From assembly GCA_027011425.1 (NCBI GenBank), contig JALUZX010000329.1:1-9770 (forward strand): a stretch of 9,770 nucleotides of DNA, read 5' to 3'. How positions within the stretch are numbered: position 1 is the stretch's first letter; the number at the start of each line of letters is the position of its first letter. This stretch comes from Planctomycetota bacterium. Lineage in GTDB: Bacteria; Planctomycetota; UBA1135; JALUZX01. The translations under genes were made by a program, and so were the position numbers. Positions 1 to 6,561 of this stretch are shown here, piece after piece. The notes beneath the pieces are model-generated. The model did no database searches. It was not told the DNA's origin and saw nothing but the letters and a program-made list of their open reading frames with translations.

Positions 1-740
1 GCCAGGGCCCTCTCTCCCAAGGGAAAGAGGGAAACCACGCCGCCTTGGATTCCCTTCACCCTGAGCCCAACGGGAAAAAGCGCCGGCCCGAAGGCGATCA
101 GGTCCCCCCCCGCCTCGAGAAGTCCCGCCGCGGCGCCGGCGTCCCGCGCCGCCCGGGCCGCCAGGTCCAGGACCAGGCCCTTCCCCGCGCCGCAAGGATC
201 CAGGCCGAATCCCGGGGAGGGAAACCGGATCTTGCCTTCCACCGGGTCCCACTCCAGCCTCGCCATGCCCACCTTTTCCCGGGCCTCGAGGAATTCCTCC
301 TTCGAAGGAATTCTTCCTCCCCCATTCAATCGGAAGGCCCGGACCAGGGGGGCCACGGTGGGATCGAAGGCCCCCTCCGTCCTCTCCCAGGCTTTCCGGG
401 AAACACCGATGAGTTCCCCCAGGACCGGCCCCACCGGAACGGTCCTCCTCCCCGCCTCCCGGCAGAGCCGGGAGAGGGCGCTTCCGGGGTGGAAAGGAGA
501 AAGAAGGGCCTCGCCTTCCCGGAAAGCGCCTTCCACCGCCTGGGCCGCCTTCTCCAGGGAAGCACGGGAAGGACCTTCCAGGTGGATCCGCGCGGCCGTG
601 CCCAGGGCCGGGAAGGACCTGCGCAGGACGGACCGCACTCCCCTCCCGCAGGATGCAGGGAGAGCCAGGGAAAGAGGAAGGAAAAGCCCTTTTCCGAGGA
701 AACTCCTCCTGTCCAGCTCCCTCTTCTTCCTTCTCTTCAT
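1..740 (-). CDS. apbE: ApbE-family FAD:protein FMN transferase, C-terminus cut by window edge
   Basis: The ApbE family moves FMN from FAD onto a threonine of target proteins such as RnfG/NqrC-type subunits, outside the cytoplasmic membrane, using Mg2+. The ATG at 740-738 overlaps the phosphatase stop as ATGA. The frame stays open for 246 codons to the left edge; the family is usually about 300-350 residues, so the C-terminal part with the TSG and later metal-binding motifs is missing. Visible family motifs are FPALGT (43-48), S-ALSRLC in the N-terminal third, FDPTVAPLV (125-133), GLDPCGAGKG (179-188, matching the family's D-x-GG-x-x-KG segment) and LLEAGGDLIAFG (207-218, matching the nLGGD segment). 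The N-terminus reads KKRELDRRSFLGKG followed by a hydrophobic run and LPASC with Cys31. This fits a twin-arginine signal and possibly a lipoprotein, although Pro at -3 makes the lipobox imperfect. The target protein is not in the window. Confidence 0.87.
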   Translation of the reverse strand, partial: MKRRKKRELDRRSFLGKGLFLPLSLALPASCGRGVRSVLRRSFPALGTAARIHLEGPSRASLEKAAQAVEGAFREGEALLSPFHPGSALSRLCREAGRRTVPVGPVLGELIGVSRKAWERTEGAFDPTVAPLVRAFRLNGGGRIPSKEEFLEAREKVGMARLEWDPVEGKIRFPSPGFGLDPCGAGKGLVLDLAARAARDAGAAAGLLEAGGDLIAFGPALFPVGLRVKGIQGGVVSLFPLGERAL

Positions 741-1210
741 CGCCCGGGTCCTCCCTCCTCCCACCAGGCGGCCAGGGCCTGTTCCAGGAGGCGGACCGTC
801 CGGAGGTGCGCCCCGGGGTCCTCCATGTAGGGGTCGGGAATCTCCCCGGGCGCCCCCGGCGCCCATTCCCAGAGTCCCTGGACCCGGGCCCCTCCCCGCC
901 TCATCCCCAGGACCGTTTCCTTCTGCCAGGGCTCCATGACCAGGACCCGGTCCGCCCATTCCAGGTCTTCCGCGTTCAACCGCCTTCCCAAGTGGCCCGA
1001 GAGATCCAAGCCCGCTTCCCGGGCGGCCCGGAGGGTTTCCGGCGGCGGCGGTTTCCCTTCCACCGCCATCAAGCCCCTGGTCCGGACCTCCACGGGGACC
1101 CCTCTCTCTCCGGCCATCCGCTCCAGGATCGCCCCGGCCAGGGGGCTCCGGCAAAGGTTCCCCGTGCAGAGCACGAGCACCCGCGGCGGTCTTTTCCCCC
1201 GGTCCTTCAC
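737..1210 (-). CDS. Low-molecular-weight protein-tyrosine-phosphatase-like protein
   Basis: This 157-residue protein has the length and layout of the LMW-PTP family, cytoplasmic enzymes that use a cysteine nucleophile to remove phosphate from tyrosine (or from arginine in YwlE-type members). The phosphate-binding loop CTGNLCRS (residues 15-22) supplies Cys15 and Arg21 of the CX5R motif, and DPY (126-128) supplies the general acid Asp126. The position held by Thr in the arginine phosphatase YwlE (CTGNTCRS) is Leu here, which argues for tyrosine-type rather than arginine-type specificity; this is an inference. The chosen start is the GTG at 1210-1208, which overlaps the nadK stop as GTGA; a second GTG lies one codon upstream at 1213. 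The stop overlaps the ATG of apbE. The tight packing implies co-translation with nadK and apbE. The related ArsC arsenate reductases share the fold, but I see no arsenic context. Confidence 0.87.
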   Translation of the reverse strand: MKDRGKRPPRVLVLCTGNLCRSPLAGAILERMAGERGVPVEVRTRGLMAVEGKPPPPETLRAAREAGLDLSGHLGRRLNAEDLEWADRVLVMEPWQKETVLGMRRGGARVQGLWEWAPGAPGEIPDPYMEDPGAHLRTVRLLEQALAAWWEEGGPGR

Positions 1211-2070
1211 CACTTGTCGTAGTTGGGGTGGCCCGCCCACCCGAGCTTCTCCCTCAGCACCTCGAAGAAGTTCGTCTCCGGGTCGTGGAGGAGCCGGAAC
1301 TTCTTCCGTGCCGGCCGGATCCGCACCCGGTCGCCCCTCTCCACGTCCACCGAGACCTGGCCGTCGCACACGAGCCGGCCCGCTTCCGCCTTGGAGTCCT
1401 CCCGGAGAACCATTTCCACCCCCTCGCGGGCGTGGATCCCAAGCGGGCGGAGGGAGAGGGTGTGGCACGCCAGTGGAACCACCAGGAGGACGTCCATTTC
1501 CGGCATGAGGATAGGACCGCCGGAAGAGAGGGAATAGGCCGTGGAACCTCCGGGAGTGGAGACCAGGACCCCGTCGCCTGCGTAGGTGCTGACCAGGGTC
1601 CCTCCCACGTAGACGTCCACGGCCATGATGGCCCCCGCCCTGGGGCGTCCCAGGACCCCGTCGTTCAGGGCGGGAACCTCCCAGGCGGCCTTCCTGGCGC
1701 CCTTCTTCACCAGGGAGCAGTGGATCATGAGGCGAAGTTCCGTCTTCAGATCCCCCTGCACGGCCCGGGCCAGGGCTCTCTCCATGTCCTCCTGGCGGAA
1801 GGAGGAGAGAAAGCCCAATCTTCCCAGATTGATGCCCAGGGTGGGAATCTGGTTGGAGCCCATCCTGCGGGCCGCCCCCAGCAGGGATCCGTCCCCTCCG
1901 AGGACGAGGAGCAGGTCCGCTTCCAGGCGGGAGAGATCGGCCTTCCCCTCCAGGTCCATCCCCGCGAAAGAGGCCCTCCTGTTCCTCTCCACGCAGGCCC
2001 GTGCCCGCTCGGCCGCTTCGACAACTCCCGGCCGCTCTCCCTGCCCCGTGAGAAAGACCCGGCAGGCCAC
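1207..2070 (-). CDS. nadK: NAD kinase (ATP-NAD kinase)
   Basis: NAD kinase phosphorylates NAD+ to NADP+ in the cytoplasm and is the source of the NADP pool. The 287-residue product has the family signatures in order: LVLGGDGSLL with GGDG at 58-61 and catalytic Asp60; NLGRLGFLS at 81-89; the substrate loop ALNDGVL at 134-140 (usually NEVV or NDVV); GDGVLVSTPGGSTAYSLSSGG at 165-185; PLACHTLSLRPL near 199; DGQ at 236-238; and a C-terminal FFEVLREKLGW typical of bacterial NadK. The start is the GTG at 2070-2068, two bases after the dxs stop, behind a GGGAGAG-like Shine-Dalgarno sequence inside the end of dxs. No ATG lies at a suitable place, and the frame upstream of this GTG does not look like protein. 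Coupling to dxs is plausible because later MEP-pathway steps use NADPH. Confidence 0.95.
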   Translation of the reverse strand: MACRVFLTGQGERPGVVEAAERARACVERNRRASFAGMDLEGKADLSRLEADLLLVLGGDGSLLGAARRMGSNQIPTLGINLGRLGFLSSFRQEDMERALARAVQGDLKTELRLMIHCSLVKKGARKAAWEVPALNDGVLGRPRAGAIMAVDVYVGGTLVSTYAGDGVLVSTPGGSTAYSLSSGGPILMPEMDVLLVVPLACHTLSLRPLGIHAREGVEMVLREDSKAEAGRLVCDGQVSVDVERGDRVRIRPARKKFRLLHDPETNFFEVLREKLGWAGHPNYDKW

Positions 2071-2072
2071 CT

Positions 2073-4013
2073 TTAGACTCTCCCGGCGGGATCTTTCGTT
2101 CCGGCCCGGCGCTTCCTTCCCAGGGCCGCTTTCAGGGAGACTGCGATCCCTTCCGGGTCCAGGCCCTGCTCCCGCAGGACCAACTCCCGCTTCCCGTGCT
2201 CCAGGAAACGGTCGCGCACCCCGAGGCGCACCACCCGGGTCTCCCTCCCGCCTTGGGCGTTCAACGCCTCCAGGACGGCGGAGCCGAATCCGCCCGCCAG
2301 GGCGTGCTCCTCCACCGTGACCAGCAGGGGAAACCGCCCGGCCAGGCCCTCGAGGACCTCCACGTCCAGGGGCTTGGCGAACCGGGCGTTCCAGACCTCG
2401 GCCTCGATCCCTTCCTCCGCAAGCAGGTCCGCCGCATCGAGGGCCGGATAGACCATGCTCCCGTATGCGAAAAGGGCCGCGTCCCTTCCCTCCCGGAGGA
2501 GTTCCGCCTTGCCGAGTTGGATGGGAGGCCTGGCGCCGCCCCGCTCCGGCCAGGGGCAGTTTCCCCGGGGGTAGCGGATGGCCGCGGGATGGTGTTCCTC
2601 CAGGGCCCAACGGAACATCATCCGCATCTCCGTTTCGTCCCTGGGCCCAAGGAGCACGATCTCCGGAAGGGTCCTGAGGAAGGCGATGTCGAAGAGCCCG
2701 TTGTGGGTGGCCCCGTCCTCGCCCACCACCCCGGCCCGATCCATGGCGAAGACCACGGGCAGTTTCTGGAGGAGGGTCTCCTGGAACACCATGTCGTAGG
2801 CCCTCTGGAGAAAGGTGGAGTAGATCGCCGCCACGGGCCTCAAACCGGCGGCGGCCATCCCGGAGCTGAAGGCCACGGCGTGCTGTTCCGCGATTCCCGT
2901 GTCGTGCACCCGGTCCGGGAAGAACCGGGCCACCTGGTCCAGGCCCGTTCCCTTGGGCATGGCCGCCGTCACGGCGACGACCCTCTCGTCCTCCTGGAAG
3001 AGGTCGATCATGGTTCCGGTGAAGGCCTTGGTCCAGGACTTGCCCTTGGCCGGGGGCGGAGCGCCGGGGACGATCACCGTTCTCTCGCTCGAGCCGGTCT
3101 CCACTTTCCGGGGGGAGACCCCGTGGAAGCGGTCGTCCTGCTCCTCGGCGCCCTCCGCCCCCCGCCCCTTCTCGGTGAGCACGTGGAGGAGGACCACCCC
3201 CTCGAAATCCTTCACCCTCTCTAGCGTATTCACGAGAACGCCCAGGTCGTGGCCGTCCACGGGCCCGAAGTATCCCAGGCCCAGGTCCTCGAAGAAGGAA
3301 CCCGGCACGATGGTGGACTTGAGGACCTTGAGAAACTGTTCGCCGGCCTCATCCACTTTCTTCCCGACCAGGGGGAGAGAGGAAACCAGGCGGCGCAATT
3401 CCTTCTTCGCCCCCTGGTAGAGGGGACTGGTCCGGATGTGGTTCAGGTAGGCGCTCAAGGCCCCCACGGTCTTTGAGATGGACCACTTGTTGTCGTTGAG
3501 GATCACCAGGACGTTCCGGCCCAGGACTCCGCCGTGGTTCAGGGCCTCGAAGGCCACTCCGCATCCAAGTGCCGCGTCCCCCACGAGGGCCACGATCTTC
3601 CGCTTGCGCCCGGCCTTCAGGTCCCCCTCGGCCAGGCCCAGGGCGGTAGAGATGGCCGTTCCGGCGTGGCCCACGGTGAACTCGTCGTAGGGGGATTCGA
3701 AGCGGTTGGTGAAACCGGAGATCCCTCCCTTCTGGCGGAGGGTATGAAAAGATTCCCGGCGGCCCGTAAGCAGTTTGTGGGTGTAGCACTGGTGGCTCAC
3801 GTCGAAGAGAAGCCTGTCCCTGGAGAAATCGAAGACCCTGTGGAGGGCCAGTGTCAGCTCCACCACACCCATGTTGGAGCCCAGGTGCCCGCCCGTGGTG
3901 TAGACCGTGTCCAGGAGGAACTCCCTGATCTCCCCGGCCAGACGGGGAAGTTCCTCGAAGGGAAGGTCTTTCAAGTCCCTTGGGGAATCGATCTTCTCGA
4001 GAATACGTTCCAT
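2073..4013 (-). CDS. dxs: 1-deoxy-D-xylulose-5-phosphate synthase
   Basis: Dxs condenses pyruvate and glyceraldehyde 3-phosphate to DXP with thiamine diphosphate, the first step of the MEP isoprenoid pathway and a branch to thiamine and pyridoxal. The 646-residue product is of normal length. Recognisable elements are GGHLGSNMGVVELTLALH with His43; FDVSHQCYTHKLLTGR (70-85); VGHAGTAISTALG (114-126); the ThDP/Mg segment VGDAALGCG (144-152) with NDN at 173-175; GPVDGHD (250-256); DTGIAEQHAV with Glu376; the YSTFLQRAYD segment from 398; DRAGVVGEDGATHNG (425-439); and RYPRG at 480. The usual GDG is GDA and the usual GHSST is GHAGT, forms I associate from memory with planctomycete Dxs. The ATG at 4013 has a strong ribosome binding site and the protein match begins there; the open frame upstream overlaps ispA and is not coding. 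Confidence 0.97.
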   Translation of the reverse strand: MERILEKIDSPRDLKDLPFEELPRLAGEIREFLLDTVYTTGGHLGSNMGVVELTLALHRVFDFSRDRLLFDVSHQCYTHKLLTGRRESFHTLRQKGGISGFTNRFESPYDEFTVGHAGTAISTALGLAEGDLKAGRKRKIVALVGDAALGCGVAFEALNHGGVLGRNVLVILNDNKWSISKTVGALSAYLNHIRTSPLYQGAKKELRRLVSSLPLVGKKVDEAGEQFLKVLKSTIVPGSFFEDLGLGYFGPVDGHDLGVLVNTLERVKDFEGVVLLHVLTEKGRGAEGAEEQDDRFHGVSPRKVETGSSERTVIVPGAPPPAKGKSWTKAFTGTMIDLFQEDERVVAVTAAMPKGTGLDQVARFFPDRVHDTGIAEQHAVAFSSGMAAAGLRPVAAIYSTFLQRAYDMVFQETLLQKLPVVFAMDRAGVVGEDGATHNGLFDIAFLRTLPEIVLLGPRDETEMRMMFRWALEEHHPAAIRYPRGNCPWPERGGARPPIQLGKAELLREGRDAALFAYGSMVYPALDAADLLAEEGIEAEVWNARFAKPLDVEVLEGLAGRFPLLVTVEEHALAGGFGSAVLEALNAQGGRETRVVRLGVRDRFLEHGKRELVLREQGLDPEGIAVSLKAALGRKRRAGTKDPAGRV

Positions 4014-4021
4014 AGATGCTT

Positions 4022-4027
4022 CTCCTC
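4022..4027 (-). promoter_or_regulatory. Ribosome binding site of dxs
   Basis: GAGGAG is followed by an 8-nt spacer before the dxs ATG at 4013. It is the best-formed Shine-Dalgarno sequence in the ispA-to-apbE block, and it fixes the dxs start against an 87-codon upstream extension of the same frame that runs into ispA. Confidence 0.8.
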
Positions 4028-4050
4028 GCGGCCGGGGAGTCTCCGGCCCG

Positions 4051-4941
4051 CTACTTCTTCCGGTCCGCCAGGAACCGGGCGATCTCCGGAAGGGGACCCT
4101 TTCGAATCCCCGCCTCGCCGAGCAGGGCCAGTCCCTCCCGGACCAGCTCCCGCGCGCGTTCCCGGCTCGCCTCGAGTCCCACCGCGGCGGGCCAGGTGCG
4201 TTTTCCGCTCTTTCGATCTTTTCCGGGGGTCTTGCCCAGGGTGGCCGAGTCGGCCGTCTCGTCCAGCACATCATCCTGGATCTGGAAGGCCAAGCCCAGG
4301 GAGATTCCCGCCCGTCCCAGGAGTTCCACCTGGTCCTCGGCGGCGCCGGCCGCCACCCCTCCCGCCTGGAGGGCGCCGGCGATCATGGCCGCCGTCTTCC
4401 TAAGATGGATGGCCCGGACCGACTCCAGGTCCGGTTCCAGGCCCTCCCCTTCCAGGTCCAGGACCTGTCCGCCCGCCATGCCGAGACTTCCGGCGGCCCG
4501 GGCCAGGATCCGGACCGTCTCCAGGGCGCGCCGCCCCCCGGGAGGCCACTCCGCCGGGACCAGGAAAGCCAGGGTCAAGAGGGCGTCCCCCGCAAGAAGA
4601 GCCAGGGCCTCTCCGAAGACCTTGTGGCATGTGGGCCTTCCCCGGCGGAGGTCGTCGTCGTCCATGGAGGGAAGGTCGTCGTGGACCAGGGAGTAGGTGT
4701 GAACCAGCTCGAAGGCCACGGCCCCGGCCAGGGCGTCCTCCGCCCGGCCCCCCAGGGACTCGCAGACCCCAAGGGCCAGGGCGGGCCTGAGGCGCTTTCC
4801 CCCTCCGAAGACCGCGTATCGCATGGCCTTGTGCAGGCTGGACGGGGTTTCATCCTCCCCGGGGAGGGCCCTCTCCAGGCCTTTCTCCACCCAGGATCGG
4901 GCTCTCTCCAGGAACCGGGGAAGGGTTTCGGTGGATTCCAT
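4051..4941 (-). CDS. ispA: Farnesyl diphosphate synthase-like polyprenyl synthetase
   Basis: This enzyme condenses IPP with allylic diphosphates in the cytoplasm to give short-chain prenyl diphosphates (geranyl/farnesyl, possibly geranylgeranyl) for quinones and undecaprenyl carriers. The 296-residue product has FGGGKRLRP (45-53) for IPP binding; the first aspartate-rich motif DDLPSMDDDDLRRGRPT (88-104), with the two-residue insertion of bacterial (type II) FPP synthases; HLRKTA (179-184); and the second aspartate-rich motif QIQDDVLD (220-227) followed by GKTPGKD. Tyr83, five residues before the first motif, fits a short-chain product. The ATG at 4941 was chosen because family proteins begin about 45 residues before GGGKRLRP. 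A GTG at 4983 would add 14 residues but has no Shine-Dalgarno sequence and abuts a candidate -10 box. The usual partner xseB is not present in the short gap before it. dxs follows after 37 nt. Confidence 0.94.
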   Translation of the reverse strand: MESTETLPRFLERARSWVEKGLERALPGEDETPSSLHKAMRYAVFGGGKRLRPALALGVCESLGGRAEDALAGAVAFELVHTYSLVHDDLPSMDDDDLRRGRPTCHKVFGEALALLAGDALLTLAFLVPAEWPPGGRRALETVRILARAAGSLGMAGGQVLDLEGEGLEPDLESVRAIHLRKTAAMIAGALQAGGVAAGAAEDQVELLGRAGISLGLAFQIQDDVLDETADSATLGKTPGKDRKSGKRTWPAAVGLEASRERARELVREGLALLGEAGIRKGPLPEIARFLADRKK

Positions 4942-4983
4942 GAAGCCGCCGGAAGACAGAAAACTCCACAGGGAAAAGGGCAC

Positions 4984-5012
4984 ACTATGGACCCGGGAAG
5001 CTTTCCTGGCAA
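4984..5012 (-). promoter_or_regulatory. Candidate sigma70-type promoter upstream of ispA-dxs
   Basis: TTGCCA (5012-5007) and CATAGT (4989-4984) lie 17 nt apart in the 84-nt gap between the HEAT gene and ispA. They match the TTGACA and TATAAT consensus at 5 of 6 and 4 of 6 positions. Transcription would begin near 4977, about 36 nt before the ispA ATG. This is the longest gap after rny, so a secondary promoter for the isoprenoid/nadK block is reasonable. It is pattern matching only. Confidence 0.35.
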
Positions 5013-5025
5013 CCGCCGGGAGGGG

Positions 5026-5733
5026 TTATTTCCCCGTCCCCTTCTTTCCCCGGATCCTCTCCAGGACCGAGGCCGCGGCCCGGCGGACCAGGGCGTTCTC
5101 GTCCCGGAGAAGACCTTCCAGGACCTTGAGGGCCCGGAGTTTCTGGGAGGTCGGGAGAACGGGTCCTCCCTTGTGTTCCAGGATGGAGAGGACCAGGGGA
5201 ATGGCGGCCTTGGCGGCGGGGCCGATGTTGCCCAGGGCCTCCAGGGCCACCCAGCGCTCCATGGAAGAGCCCTTCTTCACCATCTCCATCAAGGCGGGGA
5301 CCGCTTCCTTGGCCTGGGGCCCGATCCCCCCGAGAACGCCCGCCGCCGCGAGCCGGGTCTCCTCGTCCGGGTCGGAGAGCACCCGGATCACCACCGGAAC
5401 GGCAGGGGCGCCGATCTTCTTCAAAGATACGGAGGCCAGGAAACGAAGCTCCGGGTCCTGGAGGGATTCCGCCAGGGCCGGCGCGGCGGGAGCCCCGAGG
5501 GCCGCCAGGGCGTCGGCGGCCTGAACCCGGGCGCCGTAGTCCTCCACCTCCTGGAACTGCTCGATCCACGACGAGAGGGCGCGGCCGTGAAAGGAAGGCT
5601 CCGGCGCGGGCCTGGAGGCGGGAGCCTCCGGGGCTTCCTCTTTCCCCGGGACGCCCCCCCTCGGAGGGGCCGAACAACCAAGGGCCAGGAGAAGAAAAGC
5701 AGCCGCAGGCGGGACGAATCCAACATCTCTCAT
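5026..5733 (-). CDS. HEAT-repeat protein, putative lipoprotein
   Basis: The 235-residue product starts with a short hydrophobic segment ending in LLLALGC (Cys20), which resembles a lipoprotein signal although the -3 and -2 residues (Ala, Leu) are not ideal. A Pro/Glu/Ala-rich linker (about 21-47) follows, then GRALSSWIEQF. From about residue 60 to 232 come roughly four to five HEAT-type helical repeats with recurring A-ALG-IGP and AVP-L units, for example LKKIGAPAVPVVIRVLSD, LGGIGPQAKEAVPALMEMV and LGNIGPAAKAAIPLVLSIL. HEAT arrays are protein-protein interaction scaffolds and no catalytic motif is present, so the role is unknown. The ATG at 5733 lies one base after the ymdB stop with GGAGGG about 10 nt upstream; the longer frame upstream is a shadow of ymdB. 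The tight link to ymdB suggests co-expression. If the lipoprotein signal is real, the protein is exported and does not work directly with cytoplasmic YmdB. Confidence 0.8.
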   Translation of the reverse strand: MRDVGFVPPAAAFLLLALGCSAPPRGGVPGKEEAPEAPASRPAPEPSFHGRALSSWIEQFQEVEDYGARVQAADALAALGAPAAPALAESLQDPELRFLASVSLKKIGAPAVPVVIRVLSDPDEETRLAAAGVLGGIGPQAKEAVPALMEMVKKGSSMERWVALEALGNIGPAAKAAIPLVLSILEHKGGPVLPTSQKLRALKVLEGLLRDENALVRRAAASVLERIRGKKGTGK

Positions 5734-5734
5734 G

Positions 5735-6559
5735 TCAGCGGAACCCTCCGCCCACCTTGGTGGGGCCCGCGCCCGGGTCGGAGAGCACCACTCTTTCCAC
5801 CGAGAGGCACCGTCCCGTGGCATGGTCCACCGTAAACAAGGCGCCCTTGGCAAGGACCCAATCCGAGGCTTCCTTGAAGGAGGCGGGCATGTTGGTGAGA
5901 AACTTGTGGAGCACGGGCTTCACCTTCCGGCCCAGCACCCCCTCGTGGGGACCGGTCATCCCGAGGTCCGTCAGGTATCCCGTCCCTCCCGGGAGGATCA
6001 CCTCGTCGGCGGTCTGCACGTGGGTGTGGGTCCCGAAGACCCCCGAGACCCGCCCGTCCAGGAACCAGCCCATGGCGATCTTCTCCGACGTGGCCTCGGC
6101 GTGGATGTCCACGAAGATCATGGGCGTTCTCTGGCGGATCCGGGCCACCAGGTCCTGGGCGGCCAGGAAGGGACACTCGGCGGGCCCCATGAAGACCCGG
6201 CCCACCAGGTTGACCACGCCGATCTCCACGCCGTTGCGGGCCGTTGCCACCACGTGTCCCCTCCCGGCGGCCCTCCCGGGATAGTTTGCCGGCCTGAGCA
6301 GGGCCGGCTCCCTCTCGAGGAGGGAGATCACCTCGGAGCGCTTGAAGACGTGGTCCCCCGAGGTGATCACGTCGGCGCCGGCCTCGCGCACCTCCTTGTA
6401 GGTGGCCTCGGTGATCCCCGACCCGCCGGCCATGTTCTCGCCGTTGACCACCACCAGGTGGATCTCCCTCTCCCGGATGAACCCGGGAAGAAGGCGGCCC
6501 AGGATCTTCCTGCCGGGCGATCCGACTACGTCCCCGAAGCAGGCGACTCGGACCTCCAC
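5735..6559 (-). CDS. ymdB: YmdB-family (TIGR00282) metallophosphoesterase
   Basis: The family comprises cytoplasmic dimetal phosphodiesterases; B. subtilis YmdB hydrolyses cyclic nucleotides in vitro, affects biofilm and motility genes, and is often encoded next to rny. The 274-residue length is typical. Metal-site motifs in order are CFGDVVGSPGRK (7-18), VNGENMAGGSGIT (about 37-49), VITSGDHVFKRSE (about 64-76), VDIHAEATSEKIAMGWFLDGR, FGTHTHVQTADE and LTDLGMTGPHEG. The third motif reads GDH where the family usually has GNH, so an Asn-to-Asp change sits at the metal site. The start is the GTG at 6559-6557, two bases after the rny stop with GAGG five bases upstream; the protein match begins immediately (VEVRVACFGD). 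The in-frame extension into rny is not protein-like. One base separates its stop from the HEAT gene. The gene symbol is by family resemblance. Confidence 0.92.
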   Translation of the reverse strand: MEVRVACFGDVVGSPGRKILGRLLPGFIREREIHLVVVNGENMAGGSGITEATYKEVREAGADVITSGDHVFKRSEVISLLEREPALLRPANYPGRAAGRGHVVATARNGVEIGVVNLVGRVFMGPAECPFLAAQDLVARIRQRTPMIFVDIHAEATSEKIAMGWFLDGRVSGVFGTHTHVQTADEVILPGGTGYLTDLGMTGPHEGVLGRKVKPVLHKFLTNMPASFKEASDWVLAKGALFTVDHATGRCLSVERVVLSDPGAGPTKVGGGFR

Positions 6560-6561
6560 GC

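Noticed and set aside
45..1508. Plus-strand frames over the apbE, phosphatase and nadK region
   Set aside because: The minus strand gives clear ApbE, LMW-PTP and NadK motifs across the whole stretch, so the plus-strand frames are shadows.
5019..5040. A small GGGGAAATAACCCC hairpin at the HEAT stop codon as a terminator
   Set aside because: The stem is only four pairs and there is no T tract after it on the minus strand.
3907..5835. A 642-codon plus-strand open frame opposite ispA, dxs and the HEAT gene
   Set aside because: It is antisense to well-recognised genes, is rich in Gly, Pro, Arg, Gln and His, and matches no family. Long antisense frames are expected at this GC content.
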